Shown here in pieces: positions 17,932 to 26,854 of a stretch of 64,000 nt of DNA. How positions within the stretch are numbered: position 1 is the stretch's first letter; every line of letters starts with the position of its first letter. Origin of the DNA: Symsagittifera roscoffensis (Eukaryota; Xenacoelomorpha; Acoela; Convolutidae); assembly GCF_963678635.1 (NCBI RefSeq), contig NC_087062.1:25564177-25628176 (forward strand), written 5' to 3'. The notes beneath the pieces are model-generated. The model was not told the origin of the DNA and searched no databases. It saw only the letters and a program-made list of their open reading frames with translations. The translations under genes and the position numbers were made by a program.

Positions 17932-20900
17932 TCAGCACGCCTTGGAGATGAACGAGAAGGTGCGGAACCTAAACAAGGTGATAAGAGACATCCACCGGAA
18001 GAGTGTGCTCCATGTCAGACTGTTGGACGTGGCAGAGCGCATGGAGAAAGAAGGATTCCCTGAAGACACCTCCAATGATGGAATCCATTTTGATAGACCA
18101 AGGGGAGCAGAGTGGCTAAACGACGTCTTCCAAGAACACATAAACGCGCTAGAGGCGGATCTGCTAGAGACAGCCCAATTCACATTAGGACCACCTCCGA
18201 ACCCACCATTCCTTGCCTCAAGGGCCTTGTCTGGTCGCTTGGGACCGAGAGTTGACACTAGAGACAGTTCAAGGAGCAGCCAGACCAGATTGCAGAGTGC
18301 CACGCCAATGGAGTCTGAGGAGGTGACGTCATCAACACCTCCAGGCTCGGCGATATCCTCAGTGGTAGTGGCAGAGAGCAAACGGGAAAAGAAGTCTATG
18401 GAGACCGCTCGCTTGAGATATCCTGAGAAGGTGAAAGAACTGGATCTAGAGAGTTTTGAATGCAGGCGAGAATTGGCGGAAACCCTGGGGATCGAACGAG
18501 TGTCACACGAGGATTTGAATAGGCATCATTGCGTGGACTGGTTGAAAGCTCATGAGGCGCACTTCTCGAGAGCGAAGTTGATGGAGACCACAGACCTGAC
18601 TGGAATTCCCACAAAAGCGATCATGGGACCCATTAACTACAGACTTTTCAAGCTGCTGGGGAGTCCTGGACTTATAGCAGAACCTCCCAAGCACCGAACT
18701 AGCATCGCCAGGATCAGGTTAGCAACCCCGGCACAGTTAAAGGTGGTAGACAAGCTACTCAATCCGGGAGGAACGGGATTGCCAGATGCCGCTTACGAAG
18801 GCTCGAAATTGGCGGAAGACCCCAGGTACGGGAAGCCCTGTGGGAGTACCCAGCTGGCCAAAACCCTGGCAGTTTATGATAGAGCAGATCCAGCTGCTGC
18901 GAGAGTAGTCATTGTGGCGGGATCAGACTTCGAAGGAACGTCTCCCAAGTTGTTCTGGCCGGAGACTTTGATATACTCTTTGCCAGGAGCTGAATTAAAT
19001 CAGATGTTAACTCTGGTGGTGGCAATAAAGTCGGAGATGCCCTGTGAACCTGAGCTGCTATTGTTTGCAGGAATGAATGATCACCTGCACGCGATGGGAC
19101 TTCTTGAGCAACTAAAGGGCGATGAAATTCCGACATCGAGGAAGATATGGGAAGCCATTCAGGCGTTGTTTGCGGCGATGAATGAAGTGCAAGAGAGTGT
19201 TGTCTCGAGATTTGGGTCCAAGACGAAGGTGGTGTTTACCACATCCCCTGGATACGCGAATATGCCACCCGCCCTACAGTTCGTGTACGCGGTCTTGATC
19301 CTGATAGCAGGAGGGAATGAATGGCGGATTCTAATGGCAGCCCCCAATCGGGAGTTGGAGCCATCGAACCTGAGGCTTCGCAAGTCAGAATTGGCGGCGG
19401 CATGGGCGGACATATCTCATGCACTGAGGGGCTTTTATGGACTAGCCGACATCCTGATCGTATTAGACGAGGTGCTCTTGCTAGAGATATCGAACTTTGC
19501 CAGGCAACTCAAGTTCAGCCCAGTCATCGGGGACGATCACCCGGCGATAAGCAAATTAACGGCCAGCTTGTGGTTTCGGGGTACGGATGTGAAGATCACA
19601 AATTCCACCAGCAAGTCTAGAGGTCCCAGTAACGAGAGAAGAAATGTGGCCGAAACGGAAAAGCAATTAGAATCGATGAAATATCGTTTGACTCAAGAGA
19701 ATGGCTGGTGGCCATTTTTGACACCAAGGCTGGAGAACGCCACGAACAAGACAAGGGAGGAAGCACCACCCCTCGTGAAACAAGTCTGGAGTTTTCTGGA
19801 GAAACAACTGGAGCTGGCCGAAACAAGAGACATGACGGTGGCTAGATTTGTCTCGGCCGCCAATGAAGTGACGATTGGAGGGTTCTGGAGAGAGCACGCC
19901 AAAGGCGAATTGAAGACTAGGAGGGATTACGAGATTCTCAAGTTCTTGAGTCCTTGCTGGGAGAAGGAATTCTTGGCAGGAATATTCGGTACCACGGCGA
20001 CTATTTTTGGAGCCTTCGTGCAGGAGATACTGGGCATGCCCATCAGCCTGCTCTTGGCCCTGTATTTGGTCTACCCCAGATACTTGTTCAACATGGGCCC
20101 AGCATACATGTTTAGTCGAGGAGTGGAGACACTTCGAGTTGATGGGTACCTGGCACTAGTACTCTTGACCCATGGGGAATTGGTGTCGTTTCATCGATTA
20201 ATGGAATATGGAGAGCCTCTGTCCATGGGGAAAGTCCACACGAGCATCGAAACCAGCTCCTACAAGTGTGCCGCAGGGTTGAAGACGTTGCTAGTACAAT
20301 ACCTCATGATGCAAAATCGGCACATGACGGGTGAAGATGAGAATCCAACTTCGAGAGAAGAATGGAAGAAGACGAACAGAGGGATGCCTCTGTTGACGGA
20401 CCTATGCCTGGCAATGAGGTCGGACCCAATGGGGATAATCCGGGGCCTAGAGGAGGTGGTGACCTGCATTTATGGTCCAGCAGTGACGTACGCGTTCCCA
20501 GACCCCCTGGTGACAACGTATCGTCACTCTGTAACGCACTTGAGTCTTATCAGTATACTGGATGGGACGGCGTTAAATTGGTGTCAGCAGGAGGTGCTCA
20601 GAGGGCGAATGAGCAACACGGTACTCTTTGGAAAGGTGAAAGATGCCGAGCTAATAGTGTACAACTTCAGGGGGCAAATGCAATGTAGAATGGGAGGCAA
20701 GCGAGAGGGTCCCATCGAAATGTATCCCAAATTCTGGAACTTGAACCCATTGACGGCAGACGGACGAGAAATCTTGAGAATTCCTGCCTGGAAGGAGTGC
20801 TTCGCACTGGTGAAGAGGGAGCTGGAGACCATAATGGAGAAAGAAATCCTCCCAGCCAATCTGCCTGAGTTCCCAATAGTCAGGAGGATGACCTTAGGAA

Positions 20901-21706
20901 TGAATAGTCCCTTGGTAGTTCCCTCCATAATGGCGAGGATGATGACGGAGGAAATGCAGAAGGATTTCACTGATGGCTGGGACCCCCTGTTCATCGGCTA
21001 CACGGCGGCGGTCTACTTCCATACCAGCGAGACGAAGGTAAATTCGTGGACGACGCAAGCGAAAAAGAGTAGAGGTTCGCAGCCCCCCGGATATGAGGTG
21101 CGGAAGGTCTTGATAACTCTAGAGAAGGAGGGACTTGAGAACATGCTACCCATATGGGATGATGGCAGGATGATTGTGATGGAGGGGCACGTCGCATTGG
21201 TGGACGACATGAAATTTGCCACCAGAAAATATAAGGCACCCTATGGCTTGGAACAGGTGGAAATGAGACAGGAGGGAACAGAACTAGATGCAGCAGGTCA
21301 ACTGCATGTAGCACTGACGGAATACAAAAAGCTGGATCCTACGACACCATCACCACTGTCAGTGGACACGCCTGGAGACAAGAGGAGTGGACCCGTCGAG
21401 GACCGATTAAAGAAAATTCTCGAGAGAAGGAGACATGAGTCAGAAGAAGAGAGTATGGATGAAACTCTCAGTGAAGCCGGTGAGGACATGGAAGTGGGGA
21501 ATACGCCTGAACCAGGGCCATCAGGGGAGGAGCTCACCACTCAAGAGCTGTTGAAAGACTTGAGCGAGGAGAATTGGGCAGATACGGCCACCCCACCCCT
21601 GAATCCGTCCCCCCGGAAGAATCTGGAATTGCCATTGGCAAGTGAAACCTTCAATATGGGGATGATACTCTTGAGCTCGGAGGAAAGGGAAAGGAACACT
21701 TTCTAA
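17879..21706 (+). CDS. Element 1 second block, part 3: SGNH C-terminal half, second SGNH-like module, large helical region
   Basis: This encodes 1275 residues. Residues 1-100 finish the first SGNH domain; Asp67 and His70 in NDGIH are the block V dyad. After a linker, residues 340-570 form a second module with degenerate SGNH landmarks: AGSDF at 347-351 in place of GDS, AGMNDH at 397-402 (block III) and GDDH at 551-554. Element 2 has AGINDH and DDDH here. Residues about 690-740 are strongly hydrophobic and may be membrane-associated. The following part (GMPLLTDL, SDPMGIIRG, LNWCQQ, VLRG) is well matched in element 2 but belongs to no family I know. The C terminus is acidic and Pro-rich. The frame ends at TAA 21704 but stays open beyond it into the next ORF. 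The Met at 17879 is not a natural start, since the domain begins upstream. Confidence 0.75.
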   Translation: MNPILLTACTVPYNMMFDQHALEMNEKVRNLNKVIRDIHRKSVLHVRLLDVAERMEKEGFPEDTSNDGIHFDRPRGAEWLNDVFQEHINALEADLLETAQFTLGPPPNPPFLASRALSGRLGPRVDTRDSSRSSQTRLQSATPMESEEVTSSTPPGSAISSVVVAESKREKKSMETARLRYPEKVKELDLESFECRRELAETLGIERVSHEDLNRHHCVDWLKAHEAHFSRAKLMETTDLTGIPTKAIMGPINYRLFKLLGSPGLIAEPPKHRTSIARIRLATPAQLKVVDKLLNPGGTGLPDAAYEGSKLAEDPRYGKPCGSTQLAKTLAVYDRADPAAARVVIVAGSDFEGTSPKLFWPETLIYSLPGAELNQMLTLVVAIKSEMPCEPELLLFAGMNDHLHAMGLLEQLKGDEIPTSRKIWEAIQALFAAMNEVQESVVSRFGSKTKVVFTTSPGYANMPPALQFVYAVLILIAGGNEWRILMAAPNRELEPSNLRLRKSELAAAWADISHALRGFYGLADILIVLDEVLLLEISNFARQLKFSPVIGDDHPAISKLTASLWFRGTDVKITNSTSKSRGPSNERRNVAETEKQLESMKYRLTQENGWWPFLTPRLENATNKTREEAPPLVKQVWSFLEKQLELAETRDMTVARFVSAANEVTIGGFWREHAKGELKTRRDYEILKFLSPCWEKEFLAGIFGTTATIFGAFVQEILGMPISLLLALYLVYPRYLFNMGPAYMFSRGVETLRVDGYLALVLLTHGELVSFHRLMEYGEPLSMGKVHTSIETSSYKCAAGLKTLLVQYLMMQNRHMTGEDENPTSREEWKKTNRGMPLLTDLCLAMRSDPMGIIRGLEEVVTCIYGPAVTYAFPDPLVTTYRHSVTHLSLISILDGTALNWCQQEVLRGRMSNTVLFGKVKDAELIVYNFRGQMQCRMGGKREGPIEMYPKFWNLNPLTADGREILRIPAWKECFALVKRELETIMEKEILPANLPEFPIVRRMTLGMNSPLVVPSIMARMMTEEMQKDFTDGWDPLFIGYTAAVYFHTSETKVNSWTTQAKKSRGSQPPGYEVRKVLITLEKEGLENMLPIWDDGRMIVMEGHVALVDDMKFATRKYKAPYGLEQVEMRQEGTELDAAGQLHVALTEYKKLDPTTPSPLSVDTPGDKRSGPVEDRLKKILERRRHESEEESMDETLSEAGEDMEVGNTPEPGPSGEELTTQELLKDLSEENWADTATPPLNPSPRKNLELPLASETFNMGMILLSSEERERNTF

Positions 21707-21760
21707 GGGAACAGGGACATATTCCTGGGATCCCTGAAGGACGATGCTTGGCAGGAGTTC

Positions 21761-24700
21761 TTGGAAGAATTCAATCAAGAAGTGGGCAGCGAGACGACGC
21801 TGGACAAATTCAAGGAGGAACTGTGGGACACAGTCGTAAGATTTGGAGAACCGCTTCTGATAGGAACGGGCCTGGATGAGAAGGCGAGAAAAGAGCTACT
21901 GAGCAAGCTGGTAGAGCTGAGGAATTCACGATCGAAGACTAGAGAAGAAAAATGTGAGGACAGCTCTACTCGGAGACAAAAAACTGTAGATAAAATGGTT
22001 GATGATATAAAAAGGGATAAGGTTGGGACTAGTAATATGATTAAAAGTACTAATATCCTTAAGGCTCGAGCAGGGGGGAGGCAGGAGTTGGAAGGAGTGG
22101 ATGGAGAGGTCGAATCAGTGATGGTAGCCACAACACCCTCAAGTAGAGATGTGAAGACTCGCAAGAGGAAGAGAGAAGTGGAAGGATTGGGTAGTCCTTC
22201 AGTGGATGCTGTTTCGGAAGGAAACTTGAGAGAGACGGCGCCCATGATTTTGGCTCGATGCAAGACGGCGGCATACAAGAGCAGCTCGGAGCTCAGAAGA
22301 CCACTTGAAGTAGAGAGGGAAATAGAGGTTTCCACCAGTTCGACATCGGAGGAAGACTTCAAGCCTCAGAAGATAAACGTGAAGAGAGGTTCAACGAACG
22401 GACAGACATGGGAAATAGATGTCGGCAAAGAATGGATCTCGAAGGCACACCAGGCCACGGGCAAGCGAGTGACAAGTGATCCATTGGAGAGGAACAAGAC
22501 GAGGAACACCTCCCGGACGTGGTGGGTGGCCCTTGAAACATTGAAAGAAATGGAGGACTGCTGGAAGAAGTTGGACAGTGGAGTAGCTCGCAAGCGACGC
22601 AATTGGGCCACCCAGCAAAAGGCCGAGGTTAATAAAATAGAAATGGCAAATCATCTGAAGAGGTCCTGGCAGAGTTTGTTGAAGGATCATTTTGAAGAAG
22701 CAATGAGGACACCCTCATCAGCACCACCATTAATGGCGAATCCCTTCGTTAGAACTGCAGGACAATTAATGTTCACCTGGAGTCTGGTGGGAATGGAATT
22801 GGAGACATTGACCTCGTATGATAGACTGAAGTTGGGAAGCAAAAAGCTAGATGTGTATCAAGCATTGATGCAACACGTGGCTAGGGACAATTCAGGCTTG
22901 AGCCTGGCTAGGAGGAAGGACGCCACGTGTTTCTTGAGATGGATAATGTCGATGATGTCTGATAGCACCATCCTGGCATGCCAACAGAGAGCAAGCGTAA
23001 GCAAAACCATGGAAAAAAGAGTCTCAACGGTCATCTTGAACGTGTATCAGAGCACAGGAATAGAGAAGGAAGAGGGTTCCAGACTATCCCTAGAGAACCA
23101 TAGGAAGCTAGACGAGGTACAGAGGTTTTATAATAAGAAGTTCGAAGAAGAACATGATGTTCACCGTAACCTGGCCTCGTCAGAGCAGTACTCGAGGCTC
23201 AGCGAGAAGGGGGAATACCAATATGTGTCTGGAGTGATGGGAATGGCCTACAACCCCTTCTTAGACTCGGAAGCTGGAGGCGCCCACAGGAACCATGAGG
23301 TAGCGGAGCTACTGAAGTTTTGGACAGAAAGAATAATGGAAATAGACGCGGTGGAAAAAAAGGGGCCGAGCCTTGGCCTGATTCTTGAGAAAACACCAGA
23401 GGTGGTGAGCATACCGCGTTCAAACAAGAGAGTTGAAGTGAACATGGGCGATGGAAATGGCTTGTTAACCACGAACTTGGGAGTGGTATGGAAGCTATTA
23501 AGACCCTCCTGGTGTCCACATCCCCACGCGAGTCTGATCGAGGAAACCACCGAGCGAGTGAGGTTAGCACCAACGGAAGATGAAGATCTGGCAAAGTTGA
23601 GTGTGCTGCATAAGCTAATTTCACCTCAGATGCAAGAGCCAGGCGAAAAGACGAGTAATCCCGGGTCAGCAAAGAAATTGGAGCCGGGTAGCTGTCTGGA
23701 TTCGACGTGTGGAAACGGAGAGCACACCTGCGATGGACGGTCATGCGTTAGAATACTGTCATTTCAAAAAGAAGACCTGGTCACTTGGTTCGAAGACATA
23801 ACAGAAAGGGAGAAAAGTGAAGTGCAAATAGTAGCGGAGTGTTACGCGAGAACCACGGTGAATATAGCGACAGCTCTCGGATTCTTCTCGAGAATGTGTA
23901 GTCTGCAGTCACTGGAAAGACTAGAATCTGAACATCATTTAGTGACGGCGTTGAGCGTAGAATCATGGCCCGGGGTGTTGCAGGTGACTCAAAAACACAT
24001 CCGGAGCTGGAAGGTTGGTCTCGAGGCGGAAATGGGATTTCCCATGAGCGAAGCTTATGGCTTGCCATTGAACGCGAAATCGCTGATAGGGTCAATGATG
24101 GCCAACTTGTGCGGAAGTCACTACCCACTGCACATGGTGATGGTGGAAGCATCCAGCCAGAGAGTACTGGTGGACAAGGCCTTCTCAGTGCCCAAGTGCG
24201 TGAGGTTGGCTCGGATATCGCATCACTCGCACAAGTTGTTGAGAAAAATCAGAGGGACAGTACCAAAAGAATTGAGAGATGACTTGAAGGAAATCTGGGG
24301 AGAAGAACTTTTGAAGTTGGAGAGAGAGAACACAAGCGATCACGAGAGACAAAACGTGATCGGAAAACCTGTGGGAAGTGCTCCAAACCTGGAAGATAAC
24401 GACACGATGCATGAGAAAATGATGGAGCTTGAGCCTCTCTTGGAAGCCTCGGGGGAGCGTAACCTCAGGAGCATTGAAATCACCCATGGAGAATGCCCAT
24501 GCCACTGTTTAGCGCAAACGGTGTGGTATCCAGATCACAAGAACCTTTGCCTGGTGTGGGATATGGAAGAAATCCGGTCGATCGGACTACCGGATCACCG
24601 ACAGAAGGTGACGATCTTGGTAGTGAGTACGATCTTGGCTCTGAGATGGATAGAAGAGAATATAACGAAGTATCGGGAAGCGGGGACGCCAACGGCAGAG

Positions 24701-25279
24701 TCAATATACGCGATAGACTACAGTAGGAGACTCGAGTTGTTTGAGACTGCGTGCAAGGTGTTTGCCATACCAACGGAAGTCAGACATGTCTGGAGCCGTT
24801 TGAGGTACTTCCCATGGTTTCGGGCGACGCTGACGTCCTGGTTGTACATGACAACGAAAGATCACATGAAAAAACATCAAAAGGAGTATCGACAGTTCCA
24901 GGCTGAGATTGGGCCGGAAGCTTTCAAGAGACCCCTGTTAACCCATCGTAACGCAATCACAACAGGATGGAAGAGAGTGGGTGAAATGTCTAGAGACAAT
25001 ACCAAGGCGAGGGAATCGATACTAGAGGAGGACCTGGCGAAGAACGTGAGCTTGAGCCTGCACAACTCCTTTTGTTTGAACCGGGAATCTAGGGTGAAGG
25101 CACTACCCAACCAAGCAAAGAGGTTGCAAGAGCAAAGAGAATGGATGCGATCCTACGAACAGCTGAAGGCTTGGGAGGAGATTGTGATTAGCTCCGATGA
25201 TGAAGAGGAACTGTTGAGACAGTTTGCCATATCTAGTACTTCAGGGTGTAGTACCTCCAAGGCGAAGAGTGCGAGATGA
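21761..25279 (+). CDS. Element 1 second block, part 4: large protein with CCHCC cluster, unknown function
   Basis: This encodes 1172 residues in the same frame as the preceding ORF, with one TAA and 54 bases between. In element 2 the match runs on in frame past the position equivalent to this TAA, so the two ORFs were probably one. Visible parts: a helical start (ELWDTVVRFGEPLLIGTGLD); a basic region near residues 65-270; helices around SLLKDHFEEAMRT; YVSGVMGMAYNPFL; a cluster C-x4-C-x4-H-x-C-x4-C at 645-662; a PCHCL motif near 913-917; and EAFKRPLLTHRNAITT near the end. Cluster and PCHCL are conserved in element 2, which suggests metal binding. The C terminus has IVISSDDEEE (from 1141), a SUMO-interaction-like motif. 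No enzyme family is recognised, and it does not look like an envelope protein (no signal peptide). Confidence 0.75.
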   Translation: MEEFNQEVGSETTLDKFKEELWDTVVRFGEPLLIGTGLDEKARKELLSKLVELRNSRSKTREEKCEDSSTRRQKTVDKMVDDIKRDKVGTSNMIKSTNILKARAGGRQELEGVDGEVESVMVATTPSSRDVKTRKRKREVEGLGSPSVDAVSEGNLRETAPMILARCKTAAYKSSSELRRPLEVEREIEVSTSSTSEEDFKPQKINVKRGSTNGQTWEIDVGKEWISKAHQATGKRVTSDPLERNKTRNTSRTWWVALETLKEMEDCWKKLDSGVARKRRNWATQQKAEVNKIEMANHLKRSWQSLLKDHFEEAMRTPSSAPPLMANPFVRTAGQLMFTWSLVGMELETLTSYDRLKLGSKKLDVYQALMQHVARDNSGLSLARRKDATCFLRWIMSMMSDSTILACQQRASVSKTMEKRVSTVILNVYQSTGIEKEEGSRLSLENHRKLDEVQRFYNKKFEEEHDVHRNLASSEQYSRLSEKGEYQYVSGVMGMAYNPFLDSEAGGAHRNHEVAELLKFWTERIMEIDAVEKKGPSLGLILEKTPEVVSIPRSNKRVEVNMGDGNGLLTTNLGVVWKLLRPSWCPHPHASLIEETTERVRLAPTEDEDLAKLSVLHKLISPQMQEPGEKTSNPGSAKKLEPGSCLDSTCGNGEHTCDGRSCVRILSFQKEDLVTWFEDITEREKSEVQIVAECYARTTVNIATALGFFSRMCSLQSLERLESEHHLVTALSVESWPGVLQVTQKHIRSWKVGLEAEMGFPMSEAYGLPLNAKSLIGSMMANLCGSHYPLHMVMVEASSQRVLVDKAFSVPKCVRLARISHHSHKLLRKIRGTVPKELRDDLKEIWGEELLKLERENTSDHERQNVIGKPVGSAPNLEDNDTMHEKMMELEPLLEASGERNLRSIEITHGECPCHCLAQTVWYPDHKNLCLVWDMEEIRSIGLPDHRQKVTILVVSTILALRWIEENITKYREAGTPTAESIYAIDYSRRLELFETACKVFAIPTEVRHVWSRLRYFPWFRATLTSWLYMTTKDHMKKHQKEYRQFQAEIGPEAFKRPLLTHRNAITTGWKRVGEMSRDNTKARESILEEDLAKNVSLSLHNSFCLNRESRVKALPNQAKRLQEQREWMRSYEQLKAWEEIVISSDDEEELLRQFAISSTSGCSTSKAKSAR

Positions 25280-25696
25280 GTGGGTGGCTCGTATGGATCT
25301 TGAGTCTTGAGAGGGGAAAAGGGGGCTTGAGCGTGGATGCGGGTGAAACTTGGATTCACGAAAAAGAAGTTTTAACAAAGCAAATATTGTTATTAATATA
25401 CTATATTTATTATATAAATCAAAATGCTGCATGACAATTTCCTGATTGAATAGGACAAAAGAAATTTTAAATGATTGGCTTGGAAAGCGAGAATTCAAGG
25501 GTGCAGGTGTGTGCAGATTTTGATTGCTGTTTAGCGATAGTGTGAAAATTTTACATGGCTGTGAATTTTGGGGTGTAGATAAGCTTAAGTCTGCTGCAAA
25601 CTTCTGTAAATGACCACTGGCACTGTATCTTGAGTAACACTCGGTTTCCTGGGACTCACTGGCAGAAGACAGCACGCGATGAGGACATCGATCTCG
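25280..25696 (+). other. 3' non-coding region of element 1
   Basis: A short G-rich start with three CTTGAG strings (25298-25335) is followed by AT-rich non-coding DNA. No ORF with support is present on either strand. Confidence 0.6.
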
Positions 25697-25711
25697 AGTC
25701 CGGGGAGTATG
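25697..25711 (+). other. 3' polypurine tract of element 1
   Basis: GAGTCCGGGGAGTATG lies directly before the TG of the 3' LTR, where the primer for plus-strand synthesis must sit. The core TCCGGGGAGTATG recurs at the edge fragment at 63772-63787, and GTCCGGGGAGT recurs in the central block at 15297. Confidence 0.75.
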
Positions 25712-26613
25712 TGCCAGTCGGTCATATTTGGAAGTTTGACCTTGAGAGAAGCAAAAAACATTTAATTTTGGAGTGAAATTTAATTTTTCAAAATTTCGAA
25801 TGGAACCTGTCATGCACGATTTTCTCGCGATAACTGAAAATCAGAAAAGAAAAGTCAGAACGATCGAGTGACAATCGCGGGAAAGTTGCTAGAAAAATCA
25901 GTGGGAAATTGCTATTCGCAATTTCAGTAGCAATAATACTCGAGAGTAGAGCTGTCCCATCTAAAACAGAGACGAGCGCATTCCCACGAACTGGATTGTT
26001 GTGATTGGAGTACTATTATTAACTGGACCAGAGTGAACCTTCGGTGGAAAGGTGGACAGCTAGAGTGTCCCAATGGTTCACGAGAACTTACAGTCTAGAG
26101 TAAAAACTTGTTCTTGTTATTGAAACTGACTAACATTAAACTCATTTTAGTTACTTTATTGATTCTTGAGTTGCTTACCGACTTATTTACTTCCTGGTTC
26201 TTGAGCGTGCTACAATGTGAGTACTAATTTAAATTTCTAGAGTGTGTTTTATAATTGTTATGTTGAGGTAAGGCGAGTTTTAGGTTGATCCATCTGAAAT
26301 GGATCAAAGTTCCACTGTCTAATAAAAAGTAACTTAACGGATTGTTCCAACCCGGTTTTTAACGGCGTTCATGTATTTTGGGTATCTAGAGACCTGAGTA
26401 TGGGGACGTTTTTAATTCTAGAGTGGGGGGATATTTTAGTAGTAGCCTTTAAGCTGTAACGGGTCGTAGTCTCATGTCACAAGCGAACCGAATTGGCTCC
26501 GACTGATTTGAGGTACAAAAACACAAGAGATAGTGTCCCTGACTCTTGAGCCAATGGTTATAGGGCCTATTTTTCTTAAGCCTCATGTGTGACTGCAGTA
26601 GACGAATGTTACA
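25712..26613 (+). repeat. 3' LTR of element 1
   Basis: 902 bp, the same length as the 5' LTR, with five substitutions and no gaps. AATAAA is at 26321-26326. Confidence 0.95.
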
Positions 26614-26618
26614 AAATG
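26614..26618. repeat. Right target-site duplication of element 1 (AAATG)
   Basis: It is identical to 3005-3009. Confidence 0.9.
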
Positions 26619-26854
26619 TAGATACTGATACAATAGTAATCAGAAGGTCAAAAGTATCATAGTAACCGAGGTTACAGTCATGAGTCCCTTCATCATGTAT
26701 TCCAGTCAAAATCCTTGGAATTTTCTAGATATGGAAGTGATAATGATAAAAGAAGATGTCAAGTGTTCAAGTCCTTTTCAATTAAAATCGATACGGGTTA
26801 CGTTTCTTCAATAAGAACACGCAACTCGACACGAGATAATATAATATACAAGTG
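26619..26854. other. AT-rich DNA, probably 3' UTR of the adjacent LINE fragment
   Basis: No gene or clear repeat is seen. It lies immediately after the stop codon of the minus-strand LINE ORF. Confidence 0.4.

Larger units (their letters stand above)
3010..26613 (+). mobile_element. Element 1: giant 23.6-kb LTR retrotransposon (Ty3/Gypsy order)
   Basis: The element is bounded by 902-bp direct LTRs (TG...CA) and a matching 5-bp target duplication, so both ends are secure. Order: 5' LTR, primer-binding-site-like block, 2.5-kb repetitive leader, gag, protease, reverse transcriptase, RNase H, acidic linker, integrase, macro-like domain, AT-rich spacer, then an 8.8-kb second coding block (coiled coil, SGNH hydrolase, second SGNH-like module, large unknown regions), 3' polypurine tract and 3' LTR. 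Integrase after RNase H places it with Ty3/Gypsy rather than Copia. The LTRs differ at five substitutions with no indels (about 99.4% identity), so insertion is recent. Several frame breaks make this copy defective as read. Confidence 0.95.

Noticed and set aside
16432-25279. Second coding block as an envelope gene
   Set aside because: No signal peptide, furin-type site or fusion-peptide arrangement was seen, and the domains found are coiled coil, SGNH and unknown.
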